The notes under the pieces: generated by a model
Databases searched by the model: none
What the model saw: the letters and a program-made list of their open reading frames with translations, nothing else
Told to the model about the DNA's origin: nothing
Program-made: the position numbers and the translations under genes
Source of the DNA: Arcicella aurantiaca
GTDB lineage: Bacteria; Bacteroidota; Bacteroidia; Cytophagales; Spirosomataceae
DNA: 64,000 nucleotides
NCBI RefSeq assembly: GCF_003148625.1
Contig: NZ_QGGO01000011.1
Location: 110,585-174,584 of the forward strand
Direction: 5' to 3'
Shown: positions 7,283 through 16,098 of the stretch, piece after piece
Numbering within the stretch: the first letter of the stretch is position 1
Layout of the letters: each line of letters opens with the position of its first letter

Positions 7283-9094
7283 TTAAAGTTGAACTATTTT
7301 ATTGCTGAATTTAGCTTTATAGTTATTATTTTCTTCACTGATTAACCAAATTTCGTACTTACCAGAAGGTATTTTAGCCTGCCAAATATCATAATGAAAT
7401 TTAGAACTATAATACGTTTGATTTTTAAAGCAATCTTGAATATTATTTTGAATAAAAATTGCTGGAAAGATAAACGCATTATTTTCTGTTTTGAGACCAA
7501 TATATTTTACAATTCCCTTATTTTGTGAGTTTATTCCAACAAATGAAACTTTTGGTCGTTTCTCTAATGAAATTGTAGTGCCAATTGACATAACTGTATC
7601 TATTTTTCCTTCAAAAAGCCCCGATTTTTGAATTGTAGCCTTTTTCAAAATCTCAAATATTGGCTTAATCTCATTGTCAGAAAGTGTGTATATCCCTAAC
7701 GAGTCCACTTTTTTTATGAGATTTATCTGGTATGTTGGATGATTATAGCCAAGTTTTTCTTTGTATTTTTCTCCAAAACTAAGCAACATTGTATCTTTTT
7801 TCCAAAAATGCCCATCTAATCTAAGTTCTTGTTGTTGGCGATAAATACTTGGAATTGAGGTATAATAACTATTTAGATTGATGAAAATTCCCATCAAAAA
7901 GAAAGCATAAAACCCCCAATTGAGCTTTTGTTTTTTTTGTTCAATAAGAAATAAATAAGCTAAATATCCCACACAAGCAAAGGTTGCTCCAAATATCATG
8001 TATCTACGAGAGAGAAATTCGCCTCCATGATAAGTTTTTATCTCTACTGGACGGCTCAGTATGAGCATTAACCCTGTAATGGCTAAAAAGCCCAACCAAC
8101 CGAATAATTGTAATGTTTGGGGAGATATTTTTCCTTTCTTTTCTTGAAATACTTTCCATAAAACACCAATAATTATGGAGAAAAGAAAGCATCCAAGAAT
8201 AATACAAGCAACTATATCTCCATAAATGGGAATTACGTATGGATGTGGAATATTTTGAAAGAATACATTTCCGAAAAATGTTAATACGAAAATAATATTC
8301 AATAAAGGGTGCTGGAATAGAAAAGACCTATCACTCTGAATAAAAGTGTAATCAAAATTGAAATAGAATAATAAAAGAAGTGTAGCAAATATTGACCAAA
8401 CAAGTAGCTCTTTTTTACGATTTTGTAGAAGTAAAATAGCAAAACCTATTGGCCAAATGGATAAACCATTCCCTGAAGTAAACATGGTTATGGTTGCCGT
8501 AATAAGGGCTACATAAAAGGAAATAGTAGAAGATTTACTTAAAAAATATACTGTAAGGAATGCAAAAAATATTATAGGTGTATTTTGGATAGCAGCAATA
8601 CCCCAATTAGCATTCTCAAAGAAAGTTAAATTAAATAATAGGAGAGGAATAGGGGTGAAATATGAGATGGATAAATTTAACTTCTTAAAAAAATGAAAGA
8701 ATAGATAGACTATTCCAAGTAAGAAGCAATCGCCTATAATGATTTGTGCTTTTATATTTTCACTTCCAAAAACTTCATCAATTATCACAAATACGATTCT
8801 CTCAAAGCCAAAGCGATGTTGATTTACTTGCTGAAAAAAGGCTTTACTAAAATCTAAGATATTAGTCGCAGTTTTCATTTGATACAAAGAATCTAACAAA
8901 ACCCAATCGTCTTGAAAAGGAATATTGTCGGTATGTAGATGGATTACTGTGAAGAAAAATATTATTGGTAACCCGATGATTAAATAAGAGGTGATTTGTT
9001 TCCCAATTATTATTTTATTGTTTTTTAAAATCAATAAAATAATGCTTAATAAAATAATAATTTCCGCATAGATTACTGGTTGATGTGTTTTCAT
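7283..9094 (-). CDS. Polytopic membrane protein, possible GT-C glycosyltransferase (paralogue 1)
   Basis: A 603-residue protein with roughly eleven to twelve hydrophobic helices in the first 400 residues, then a soluble C-terminal region of about 200 residues. The first large loop has an acidic motif, PFQDDWVLLDSLYQ, followed by QVNQHRFGFERIVF. GT-C transferases place a catalytic acidic pair in this loop. The other shared block is TSGNGLSIWPIGFAILLLQNRKKELLVW. The 572-residue protein at 42949-44667 shares both blocks, so they are paralogues. It lies immediately downstream of tRNA-Leu, and the last copy of a three-part hairpin ends six bases before its ATG. A transferase of lipid-linked sugar is an inference; no substrate can be named. 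Confidence 0.65.
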   Translation of the reverse strand: MKTHQPVIYAEIIILLSIILLILKNNKIIIGKQITSYLIIGLPIIFFFTVIHLHTDNIPFQDDWVLLDSLYQMKTATNILDFSKAFFQQVNQHRFGFERIVFVIIDEVFGSENIKAQIIIGDCFLLGIVYLFFHFFKKLNLSISYFTPIPLLLFNLTFFENANWGIAAIQNTPIIFFAFLTVYFLSKSSTISFYVALITATITMFTSGNGLSIWPIGFAILLLQNRKKELLVWSIFATLLLLFYFNFDYTFIQSDRSFLFQHPLLNIIFVLTFFGNVFFQNIPHPYVIPIYGDIVACIILGCFLFSIIIGVLWKVFQEKKGKISPQTLQLFGWLGFLAITGLMLILSRPVEIKTYHGGEFLSRRYMIFGATFACVGYLAYLFLIEQKKQKLNWGFYAFFLMGIFINLNSYYTSIPSIYRQQQELRLDGHFWKKDTMLLSFGEKYKEKLGYNHPTYQINLIKKVDSLGIYTLSDNEIKPIFEILKKATIQKSGLFEGKIDTVMSIGTTISLEKRPKVSFVGINSQNKGIVKYIGLKTENNAFIFPAIFIQNNIQDCFKNQTYYSSKFHYDIWQAKIPSGKYEIWLISEENNNYKAKFSNKIVQL

Positions 9095-9100
9095 AAGTTA

Positions 9101-9155
9101 TTGTAGGGTTTTAATGCAAAAAACCCTACAATTAAATTACTAATTGTAGGGTTTT
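9101..9155 (-). repeat. Three-segment alternating hairpin after tRNA-Leu
   Basis: On the minus transcript three segments occur: AAAACCCTACAATTA, then TAATTGTAGGGTTTTTT, then AAAACCCTACAA. The middle segment can pair with either neighbour. Pairing with the first gives a terminator for the tRNA; pairing with the last gives a competing stem next to the start codon at 9094. Confidence 0.6.
9118..9155 (-). terminator. Intrinsic terminator of tRNA-Leu
   Basis: 15-base arms AAAACCCTACAATTA / TAATTGTAGGGTTTT with a short loop and six Us at the end on the minus strand. It starts five bases after the tRNA 3' end. Confidence 0.85.
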
Positions 9156-9159
9156 GAAG

Positions 9160-9243
9160 TACCCGGAGCCGGAGTCGAACCGGCATGCCAGTGAAGACAC
9201 TGGTGTTTGAGACCAGCGCGTCTACCAATTCCGCCATCCGGGC
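9160..9243 (-). tRNA. tRNA-Leu (anticodon CAA)
   Basis: An 84-base class II tRNA. The acceptor arm GCCCGGA pairs with TCCGGGT (a G-U at the end), and the D-arm has AATTGGTAGACGCG. The anticodon stem CTGGT/ACCAG encloses CTCAAAC, giving CAA (decodes UUG). A long variable arm follows, then the T-arm GCCGG-TTCGACT-CCGGC and discriminator A. The CCA end is not encoded, as is common in this phylum. Confidence 0.96.
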
Positions 9244-9266
9244 ATTTGTTTTTCTCAAACTTGATG

Positions 9267-9297
9267 CAAATATAGAGGATAGATTTGGACTACACAA
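9267..9297 (-). promoter_or_regulatory. Promoter of tRNA-Leu
   Basis: On the minus strand, TTG (9297-9295), a 20-base spacer, then TATATTTG (9274-9267). Both boxes and the spacing match the Bacteroidota consensus, and the -7 box lies 23 bases before the tRNA 5' end. Confidence 0.75.
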
Positions 9298-9378
9298 CCT
9301 CAAAATGGTAAAAAAAGTAACTTTTATTTAACAAATTTCCTAATCTTCTGATAACTAAGGAGTTCTAAGAAAAATAAA

Positions 9379-10620
9379 TTATTCATAACGTAAAGATTCT
9401 ATTGGGTCGAGCTTTGATGCTTTGTAAGCAGGGTAAATTCCTGAGAAAAGTCCTACTGCTACACAAACAGTAATGCCTAAGGTCATCCAAACCCATGGAA
9501 TTATAAAACTGGCAGAATCTCCCATGATTATTTTAGAAAATAAATTACCGATTACTATTGCCAAAATAATTCCTCCAAAGCCACCTAATAAACAAATTAC
9601 GATAGCTTCCATTAGAAATTGCAATCTGATTAAAAATGGTGTTGCTCCTAATGATTTCCGAATGCCTATTTCTTGAGTTCTTTCTGTCACTGATACAAGC
9701 ATAATATTCATTAAAGCAATTGCTGCACCTAAAAGCGTAATGAATCCAATTCCAAAACCTGCCATTCTAAGTATATCTGTAATGCTTTCTGATTGTTTAG
9801 CTAATGAATCTGAACGCTCGATAGAAAATGAATCAGGAAAACCAAGTTCATCTTGTCTGATGGTTCTCATTACTCCTCTTGCTTCTTCAATAACATTTTC
9901 AATATCTTTAATATTAGGTACTGATGTTACAATATCATAAGTAAGATTTCTGCCAACTGCCATTTTTCTGCCAGCTTCTAAGGGAACAAAAATAACACGG
10001 TCATCTCCTCCACCCATCATGCTTCCTTTTTTCTCTAAAAGTCCAATAACTTTCATTTTTTGACCTAAAACGGTAATTTCCTTATCAAGTGGATTGATGT
10101 TTTTATCAAATAGTTGACTTATCACATCCACGCCAATGATACAGACGTTTGTTCCTTTTTCAAGGTCGTTGCTTGAGAAAATCCTTCCTGAGTTAATTTT
10201 AAATCCTTTTATATCAAAAAAGTTTTCGTCTGTACCCATAATCCGTGTGTTAGGATTTGTTTGTTTCGACTCATACTTTACCTCTGCATTGAAAGTAACA
10301 TTAATTTTAAGACCAACAATCGCTGCTTTTCCGTATTTTTCTTTGTAGAGTTTTGCTTCTCTGTAATCGATATTAGGGTATCGTTTTTCTTTTTCTCCCT
10401 GCTTTCTAATTTTATAAATATCTCTATTTCTTACGTCAAAGGCATTCGCTCCAAGTCCAGCAAAACTATTATTGACCGAACTCTGAATCCCATCAATTAC
10501 CGTTAAACAACCAACCAAAGCTGTTACACCTATCGCAATAATGAGAGCCGTAAGGATTGTTCTTAATAAATTACCTTTAATTGAACGCAGAGCTTCTCTT
10601 GTATTTTCTAATATATTCAT
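9379..10620 (-). CDS. MacB/FtsX-family ABC transporter permease
   Basis: A 413-residue inner-membrane permease of the MacB/LolCE type. It has one N-terminal membrane segment (about 18-42), a periplasmic MacB_PCD domain (about 43-280, with NSFAGLGANAFDVRNRD and the GRIFSSNDLEKGTNVCIIG region), and three C-terminal membrane segments. The first of these is followed by the conserved cytosolic loop VSVTERTQEIGIRKSLGATPFLI. These permeases act in tripartite efflux or in lipoprotein and signal export, paired with an ATPase of the MacB/LolD type. No such ATPase is adjacent, so the partner must be elsewhere. It is divergent from the secreted-protein gene at 10823. Confidence 0.9.
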   Translation of the reverse strand: MNILENTREALRSIKGNLLRTILTALIIAIGVTALVGCLTVIDGIQSSVNNSFAGLGANAFDVRNRDIYKIRKQGEKEKRYPNIDYREAKLYKEKYGKAAIVGLKINVTFNAEVKYESKQTNPNTRIMGTDENFFDIKGFKINSGRIFSSNDLEKGTNVCIIGVDVISQLFDKNINPLDKEITVLGQKMKVIGLLEKKGSMMGGGDDRVIFVPLEAGRKMAVGRNLTYDIVTSVPNIKDIENVIEEARGVMRTIRQDELGFPDSFSIERSDSLAKQSESITDILRMAGFGIGFITLLGAAIALMNIMLVSVTERTQEIGIRKSLGATPFLIRLQFLMEAIVICLLGGFGGIILAIVIGNLFSKIIMGDSASFIIPWVWMTLGITVCVAVGLFSGIYPAYKASKLDPIESLRYE

Positions 10621-10822
10621 TGCTTTGTGATTTGAAATGCTTGGTCTTGAAACTTATATTCAACGAACATTTTTAAGATAATCCATTACTTCAGTGTCTT
10701 CAATGAAGTTTTGCACTATTTTTGTTTTACATTCGTTAATGTTTTTAATATTGTTAAGGGCTTTATATTTTGCCTATTTTTCGTTAACAAATTTAATTGA
10801 GTTCTTAAAAATTACTACTCCA

Positions 10823-12088
10823 ATGAAAAGGTTAATCTTTCCGTTTATCATATTTTTCCTCATGGCTGGGCGTTTGTGGGCTTCACAAATACTTATTCCT
10901 ATGGATGAATCCCAAAAAAACCATTTGAAGTCTTATGGAATTGCCTACTGGATTTTGAAAAATAATGATACTGAAGTTGAATGGCTATTAAATTATAGAG
11001 GCGGGGCATTTATGTTTCCGCAAACTCAGAAATTTGAAAATGAATTAGTTATTAGAGGAGTTAGTTATCAGGTAATTTCTGAAGGAGATGCTGCACAAAT
11101 TAGAGCTGAAGTAAGTAGCCCAGATGTTAATATGGATGTTGTGAAATTGCAGAAACCACCGAGAATTGCTGTTTATTCTCCCAAAACAGTACAACCTTGG
11201 GATGATGCCGTGACTTTAGCCATGACTTATGCCGAAATCCCTTATGATTTAGTATTTGATGAGGAAGTTATGAATGGTAAATTACCTGAGTATGACTGGT
11301 TACACCTGCATCATGAAGATTTTACAGGACAAATGGGGAAATTCTGGAATCAGAGTTCACAGCCTTGGTATCAGGCACAATTGCGAGAAGACAAGAAAAA
11401 TGCAGCTAAATTTGGTTTTGATAAAGTGTCAAAATTAAAATTAAATGTTGCTAAAAAAATTAAAGAATTTGTTGCAGGTGGTGGATATATGTTTGCGATG
11501 TGTACCGCCACAGATACGTATGATATTGCTTTAGCGGCAGATGGACTTGATATTGTTGATGCTTATTATGATGGAGATGGCTATGATAATGCGGCGGATT
11601 CTAAATTAGATTTTTCAAATACTTTTGCCTTTCAGAATTTTAATTTAATTTATCATCCACAAGTAATTGAGTTTTCTAATATTGAGGCTTATCCAAATGA
11701 GTCCAGACCTGTGCAAGAGGAAAATGACTTTTTTAATTTGTTTCAATTCTCGGCAAAATGGGACCCAATTCCGACAATGCTTACTCAGAACCATGAGACT
11801 ACCATTCATGGGTTTATGGGACAAACTACTTCATTTAAAAAGCAAGTTTTGAAACCAGAGGTAACAGTGTTGGGAGAAAATCGCTCTTTGAATGAGGCAA
11901 GGTATATTCATGGTACATTTTTGAAAGGTTTTTTTAGTTTTTATGCAGGTCACGACCCAGAAGATTATCGACATTTTGTGAATGAAGAACCGACTGATTT
12001 AAACCTTCATCCTAATTCACCCGGTTATCGTTTAATTCTTAATAATGTACTTTTTCCAGCAGCGAAAAAGAAGAAGCAAAAAACCTAA
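10823..12088 (+). CDS. Secreted Bacteroidota protein often auto-named asparagine synthetase B; function unknown
   Basis: A 421-residue exported protein. The ATG at 10823 gives a classic signal peptide (MKRLIFPFIIFFLMAGRLWAS); the open frame extends upstream to a GTG at 10694 that would bury it. After the signal comes QILIPMDESQKNHLKSYG and a TAYW/LLNYRGG region that recalls, only by phrase, the name used in databases. No glutaminase or ATP-pyrophosphatase domain of asparagine synthetase is visible. The middle has PRIAVYSPKTVQPWDD, LHLHHEDFTG and GGGYMFAMCTATDT, like the strand-turn-helix around a nucleophile in amidotransferase- or ThuA-like folds; that resemblance is an inference. It is monocistronic and ends at a strong terminator. 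Confidence 0.7.
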   Translation: MKRLIFPFIIFFLMAGRLWASQILIPMDESQKNHLKSYGIAYWILKNNDTEVEWLLNYRGGAFMFPQTQKFENELVIRGVSYQVISEGDAAQIRAEVSSPDVNMDVVKLQKPPRIAVYSPKTVQPWDDAVTLAMTYAEIPYDLVFDEEVMNGKLPEYDWLHLHHEDFTGQMGKFWNQSSQPWYQAQLREDKKNAAKFGFDKVSKLKLNVAKKIKEFVAGGGYMFAMCTATDTYDIALAADGLDIVDAYYDGDGYDNAADSKLDFSNTFAFQNFNLIYHPQVIEFSNIEAYPNESRPVQEENDFFNLFQFSAKWDPIPTMLTQNHETTIHGFMGQTTSFKKQVLKPEVTVLGENRSLNEARYIHGTFLKGFFSFYAGHDPEDYRHFVNEEPTDLNLHPNSPGYRLILNNVLFPAAKKKKQKT

Positions 12089-12130
12089 ACAAAAAGGACT
12101 CTCAAAATGATTTGAGAGTCCTTTTTTGTT
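12088..12130. terminator. Bidirectional terminator at the end of the polysaccharide locus
   Basis: Arms of about 19 bases, from AACAAAAAGGACTCTCAAA to TTTGAGAGTCCTTTTTTGTT, around a 4-base loop. It serves the plus-strand secreted-protein gene and the minus-strand glycosyltransferase gene, whose stop codon overlaps its edge. Confidence 0.92.
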
Positions 12131-13100
12131 AGAATAATTTTTTAATTTGCCATTTTACGTTGGCATAAATTTTCATAAAAATTTTAGGAATTATGTAATC
12201 CTGTAATACTTCTTTCAGATGATTATTGGCATTTGGTCTTGAAAGATATAAAGATTTTAAAGCGTAAAAACGGCTTAAAAAGAAATTATCTCCATATTGA
12301 ATAGAATTGGCAAGCATTAAATAATAGCGAGCAATATTCTTATTTACAGTTTTATGAAATTTATAATTTAATTCGCCGTCGATACCTTTATACATTCCGA
12401 TTCTATTAAAAAGAAAATCTGCATCTTGTTTTCCGTCGGTAAAGCTCATTCCACCTCCATTTTTACGATAAACCGACATGACTTCATCAATATAATAGAA
12501 TTTTCCATGTTTACCCAGTAGGATGTATCTTGGAATATCTCCACTTTTTGATTCATGAAACCATTTTGGATAATGCGTCATGATACCATTTCGGAACATC
12601 ACTGCGGACGTTGCCATGTACCAGATTTCATCTTCGCCAACCAAATCTTCAATGCTTGTGACAACTCGTTGAGTTTTATCATTTACATAAGAATCTGGAT
12701 GTGAGCCATCTTCAAAATGGATAAGTGCATTATGGAAACACGCAACGAAATCTGCATTATTATCCAAAAAATCCACCTGTTTTTGTAGTTTAAGAGGGTT
12801 TGTCCAATAATCGTCACCATCCATTGCGGCAATGTATTGTCCCTTACAAACAGAAAGTGTTGCTAAAGTATTATTTTTTCCAAAGCCTCCTAAATTTTTA
12901 GGATGAAGCATTGGTTTAATAATTTGCGGAAATTTTTGCTGATACTCTTTAATTATTTGTGGTGTCGAATCGGGAGAAGCATCATCGCCTACTATCACTT
13001 CATATTCAAAATTAACTTGTTGATTTAGAATGCTATCAAGTGTCTGACGAATATAATTTTCATGGTTATATGTGTGTACAATTACGCTAACTTTAATCAT
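12129..13100 (-). CDS. Family 2 glycosyltransferase
   Basis: A 323-residue cytosolic GT-A enzyme that moves a sugar from a nucleotide-sugar donor, presumably in surface-polysaccharide assembly. The N-terminus has the GT2 signature KVSVIVHTYNHENYIRQTLDSIL (about 3-25), then EVIVGDDASPDST, and the metal-binding DxD as AAMDGDDYW (about 90-98). No membrane segment is present. It is the last gene of the minus-strand locus and lies 26 bases after the esterase lipoprotein gene. That pair follows a terminator, so it may be transcribed apart from the main operon. Confidence 0.9.
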   Translation of the reverse strand: MIKVSVIVHTYNHENYIRQTLDSILNQQVNFEYEVIVGDDASPDSTPQIIKEYQQKFPQIIKPMLHPKNLGGFGKNNTLATLSVCKGQYIAAMDGDDYWTNPLKLQKQVDFLDNNADFVACFHNALIHFEDGSHPDSYVNDKTQRVVTSIEDLVGEDEIWYMATSAVMFRNGIMTHYPKWFHESKSGDIPRYILLGKHGKFYYIDEVMSVYRKNGGGMSFTDGKQDADFLFNRIGMYKGIDGELNYKFHKTVNKNIARYYLMLANSIQYGDNFFLSRFYALKSLYLSRPNANNHLKEVLQDYIIPKIFMKIYANVKWQIKKLF

Positions 13101-13126
13101 TGTTGGTTTTTTAGGTCTGTTAAAGA

Positions 13127-13987
13127 CTATAAATATTTTTCGGCAAATTTAATGATTTTATCTATTGGTTCATCCCAATTATTCCATTCATGTGGTTGTT
13201 CAGCATAAAAGTTGAATTCGCTTTTTGCTCTGCTCGATAAAAGAACCTGTTTACATAAATTTGCTTGCTCTACGGGAACGGTTTCATCTTTGCCTCCAAA
13301 AAACACGATGGTCGGCGGACTTGCAAGGTTATACTGAAAGATTGGACTTGCTTTAATATATTCGCTTGGAGATTCGGTATAAGTTTTACCAATCAATTTT
13401 GTAATATCTGTACCAATATTACCCTCTCTTAGGGTTTTGGAAGTTAAATTTATCGGTGGAACAATACCTGCAACTCCTTTTGCTAATTTATTTCCTATGG
13501 GGCTATTGGCATAAAGCATCGCTAAATGTCCTCCAGCACTCAAGCCAACTACAAAAAAGTTAGTTGAAATTTTAAGTGTTTTTGATTCTCCTTTTATTTT
13601 TAGAAGTAAGTTGTTGATGTCTTCCAATTGTTGAATATAGGTTATGCCTGTTGTAGAAGTTAAGCGATAATTCATATTAACAATAGCACAATTTACCCGT
13701 TTGTTCATTAATGATTTTACAATTGAACTAACGAACATTTTATCACCAATTCTCCATGCACCTGGATGCAAAAGTATTATTACAGGATTTCGTTCATTAC
13801 GTGTATTTGGGAGATATAAATCATAGGTTTGAGCGAGACTTTTTCCGTAGGCAATATCAAGTTTTTCTTCATAAACTAAGGGGACATTATTGACTATACC
13901 TGATGGTGTTTCGGGAACAAGAAGCTCAATCTCAGTTGTACATGATATAAAAACAAAGCAAAAAATTAGCAAGGATAAATATTTCAT
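13127..13987 (-). CDS. Alpha/beta-hydrolase lipoprotein (carboxylesterase-like)
   Basis: A 286-residue lipoprotein esterase. The signal ends in a lipobox FISC with Cys16. The hydrolase core shows the oxyanion-hole motif HPGAW (about 74-78), the nucleophile elbow GLSAG (Ser150), an acid in GGKDETVP (about 232-239) and the catalytic His in EQPHEW (about 265). This is the BD-FAE / lipase-like esterase layout, suggesting removal of acyl groups in the periplasm or at the outer membrane. It lies in the polysaccharide locus next to a glycosyltransferase, so the substrate could be an acylated glycan; that is inference. A terminator lies between it and the upstream dioxygenase gene. Confidence 0.88.
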   Translation of the reverse strand: MKYLSLLIFCFVFISCTTEIELLVPETPSGIVNNVPLVYEEKLDIAYGKSLAQTYDLYLPNTRNERNPVIILLHPGAWRIGDKMFVSSIVKSLMNKRVNCAIVNMNYRLTSTTGITYIQQLEDINNLLLKIKGESKTLKISTNFFVVGLSAGGHLAMLYANSPIGNKLAKGVAGIVPPINLTSKTLREGNIGTDITKLIGKTYTESPSEYIKASPIFQYNLASPPTIVFFGGKDETVPVEQANLCKQVLLSSRAKSEFNFYAEQPHEWNNWDEPIDKIIKFAEKYL

Positions 13988-14119
13988 TTGAAGATTTTTA
14001 GGGTCTATTTAATGGTCAAATTTTTACTATAACTACGTAGAAAACTATGCCAAGGTTTTCATGAATGTATAAACGGTAGATTTAAAAGAATATTGAGAAG
14101 TTTTGGGTGAAATTGGAAT

Positions 14120-14150
14120 AAAAAAGACCTACAAGAAAGCTTGTAGGTCT
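14120..14150 (-). terminator. Terminator inside the polysaccharide locus
   Basis: 11-bp stem AGACCTACAAG / CTTGTAGGTCT with an AAAG loop; the minus transcript ends in a U-run. It separates the main operon (down to the dioxygenase gene) from the esterase and glycosyltransferase genes. Confidence 0.85.
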
Positions 14151-14175
14151 GTAAAGATACTGAATATTGTATTGT

Positions 14176-14991
14176 TTATGCAAAAACTTGTTCTAACTGT
14201 TCTTTTTGCGGGAAGTTAGGAGTAACCAAATTTTCTTCTGGTTTATAAATATATGGCATCGGAAAACCTCTTTCTCTAAAAGTAGGTTCAGCAATGTTAT
14301 TATATCTTAATTGAATTGACCAGCGAATATTCTTGGTAATGTTTTCTCCTGACCTGTGAATTAAGAATGCAGAAAAAATCAATAAATCACCAATTTCAAA
14401 TTCTGTTTGCACATATTTTGCTTCTTCAATTTCTTCTTGAATGCTTCCCGTATAGCCAGAAGTATCAGCTTTCATTAAACCGTCTGTATGACTTGCAGGA
14501 ATAATTTGTAATGAACCTAAATCTGCATTACAATCTACCAAAGGAAACCACAGTACAACGCTATCTAATGAACCTTGTCCTGTTCTCCAGTCTTGGTGAG
14601 CTCCCAATTTCCAATGGCTTCCACCTTTTGAAAGATAACGGCTGTTGAATTGCATTGCAGGACGAACCGCAATGGTTGGAAATTCATAACCAAGGTCTTG
14701 CAATAAAGCAATGATACGTTCGTCAGTACCCAAACGGTGCATTGAAATAAGATGTTGCGTTTGTTTTCCTGTGTTTACAAAAGCCGTAAAATCTTTTTCA
14801 AAGAATTCAAACATAGCTTGTTCAAATTCGTCTTTATTATTAATATCAACGTCTTTCCCTAAAATTTGCTTGATTTGAATGGCAAATAATTGGCGAGCAT
14901 CTGTATATATTTTTTGTAGTTCTTCTTGGTTAAAGAAGTTTTTCAATATCAGAAATCCATCTTTATTGAATTGTTCTTTTGAGTATGCCAT
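14176..14991 (-). CDS. Phytanoyl-CoA dioxygenase (PhyH) family protein
   Basis: A 271-residue Fe(II)/2-oxoglutarate oxygenase of the PhyH family, cytosolic. The iron triad is visible as HQD (His132, Asp134) and a distal His212 in LIHRSG; the 2-oxoglutarate arginine is probably in RWSIQLRYNN (about 223-229). A FNQEELQKIY start and GSLQIIPASHTDG region also fit. Such enzymes hydroxylate small molecules, lipids or sugar-nucleotide-linked substrates. Its place between a beta-propeller enzyme and a terminator suggests it modifies a precursor of the surface polysaccharide, which would be unusual. The substrate is unknown. Confidence 0.88.
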   Translation of the reverse strand: MAYSKEQFNKDGFLILKNFFNQEELQKIYTDARQLFAIQIKQILGKDVDINNKDEFEQAMFEFFEKDFTAFVNTGKQTQHLISMHRLGTDERIIALLQDLGYEFPTIAVRPAMQFNSRYLSKGGSHWKLGAHQDWRTGQGSLDSVVLWFPLVDCNADLGSLQIIPASHTDGLMKADTSGYTGSIQEEIEEAKYVQTEFEIGDLLIFSAFLIHRSGENITKNIRWSIQLRYNNIAEPTFRERGFPMPYIYKPEENLVTPNFPQKEQLEQVFA

Positions 14992-15072
14992 AAATAAATT
15001 TATTAACGTTTATAATCGTTAAAGGTAGGTAACTCTAAAAAGTTGCTGAATGATAATAATCAGTTCAGTTTC

Positions 15073-16005
15073 TTATTTTTCCCACTTTGCATAAGCGAAG
15101 CCTGATGTTCCAAACCCATTTCCGTTATACAACAAATATTTATTACCATTATGTTCATAGTTATGAGCATAATTAATCATTTGGTAGTCAAAATCGGCAG
15201 GATTTTCAGATTTTGCAATACCGACTAAGTCATCTTTACGTTCCCAATCAAGACCATCTTTTGATTCTGCATAACCTAAACGATAACTTTGATTACGGTC
15301 TGTACGATAATCTACTGTGTGGCGATAAGAATAATACATTTTATAAATACCGTCTTCTTTATACACACTTGGGCGACCAACTGCATGAAGGAAATCATCA
15401 AAAGGTAATACTGGTTTTTCGCTTGAAACCCAATGAATCCCATCTTTTGACTCTGCATAACGGCAGTCGTAGAATGGTTCTGGAATGCCGTTGATATATT
15501 CGCATTTTTGTCCAGAAATGTGCCACATTCTCCAAACGCCATTATCGTACATTACTGAAGGTTGAGCTGCCCAAATTGGATTGTAAATAGACCTGTCCAT
15601 AATTGGACCTCTGAACATTTTTTTGAAGGTCAAACCGCCATCGGTACTTACAGAAAGTCCCATCGAAAGTCTGTATGAATTATGCGACCTATTCCAACCT
15701 GTATAATACAACCAAATATCTCCATTTGGCATATCCACAAACCACGCTGGCATAGCACCTGTTTCGTCATATTCACCCGGTCCACCCAATTCTAAAACAG
15801 GTTTGTTATGAATATACAAAATCTTGGTAGGGTCTTCATAATCAACATCAATAAATGTTGGGCGTGATTGTCCTTGTGCGTCTCTCGACGAAAAATATAC
15901 TCTTAAAAAATCATCGTGTTTGTACGCAAATGGTACTTGTGCGTGCGACATACTATGTGCCAACGAACCGTTTGGTTTATAAACTACTCCTTTTTTAATC
16001 CACAT
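15073..16005 (-). CDS. Five-bladed beta-propeller protein of glycoside-hydrolase (GH32/43/130-like) type
   Basis: A 310-residue soluble protein with no signal peptide. Repeated blade motifs are visible: MWIKKGVVY, DIWLYYTGWNRS, GLSVSTDGGLTFKKM, VWRMWHISGQ, CRYAESKDGIHW, YKMYYSYRH and LGYAESKDGLDWERKDD. These match the clan of five-bladed propellers that includes GH43, GH32 and GH130. Because it lacks an export signal it probably acts in the cytosol on a precursor. Similar genes occur in lipopolysaccharide or O-antigen clusters. It starts 12 bases after an inverted heptamer repeat that separates it from the methyltransferase gene. Whether it is catalytic is not certain. Confidence 0.75.
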   Translation of the reverse strand: MWIKKGVVYKPNGSLAHSMSHAQVPFAYKHDDFLRVYFSSRDAQGQSRPTFIDVDYEDPTKILYIHNKPVLELGGPGEYDETGAMPAWFVDMPNGDIWLYYTGWNRSHNSYRLSMGLSVSTDGGLTFKKMFRGPIMDRSIYNPIWAAQPSVMYDNGVWRMWHISGQKCEYINGIPEPFYDCRYAESKDGIHWVSSEKPVLPFDDFLHAVGRPSVYKEDGIYKMYYSYRHTVDYRTDRNQSYRLGYAESKDGLDWERKDDLVGIAKSENPADFDYQMINYAHNYEHNGNKYLLYNGNGFGTSGFAYAKWEK

Positions 16006-16016
16006 AATCTTAGTTG

Positions 16017-16050
16017 TGAATTATGAATAATGAGTTATGATTATGAATAA
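16017..16050 (+). repeat. Heptamer array, left arm of an inverted pair
   Basis: Units TGAATTA, TGAATAA, TGAGTTA, TGATTA (one base short), TGAATAA. It is inverted relative to 16063-16096, which uses the same words, with a 12-base spacer. It ends 11 bases from the start codon of the beta-propeller gene (read on the minus strand). Confidence 0.8.
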
Positions 16051-16062
16051 ACTTGTGTACTT

Positions 16063-16096
16063 TAATTCATAATTCATAACTCATAACTCATAACTA
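16063..16096 (-). repeat. Heptamer array, right arm of an inverted pair
   Basis: Read on the minus strand: TAGTTA, TGAGTTA, TGAGTTA, TGAATTA, TGAATTA. It uses the same words as the left arm and can fold with it into a hairpin of about 34-base arms. It ends two bases from the methyltransferase stop codon. Confidence 0.8.
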
Positions 16097-16098
16097 TT

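Noticed and set aside
9091..9303. 70-residue open frame over the tRNA gene
   Set aside because: It is a chance frame across tRNA-Leu and its terminator.
10694..10822. GTG start for the secreted protein gene
   Set aside because: It would place about 43 residues before a clear signal peptide.
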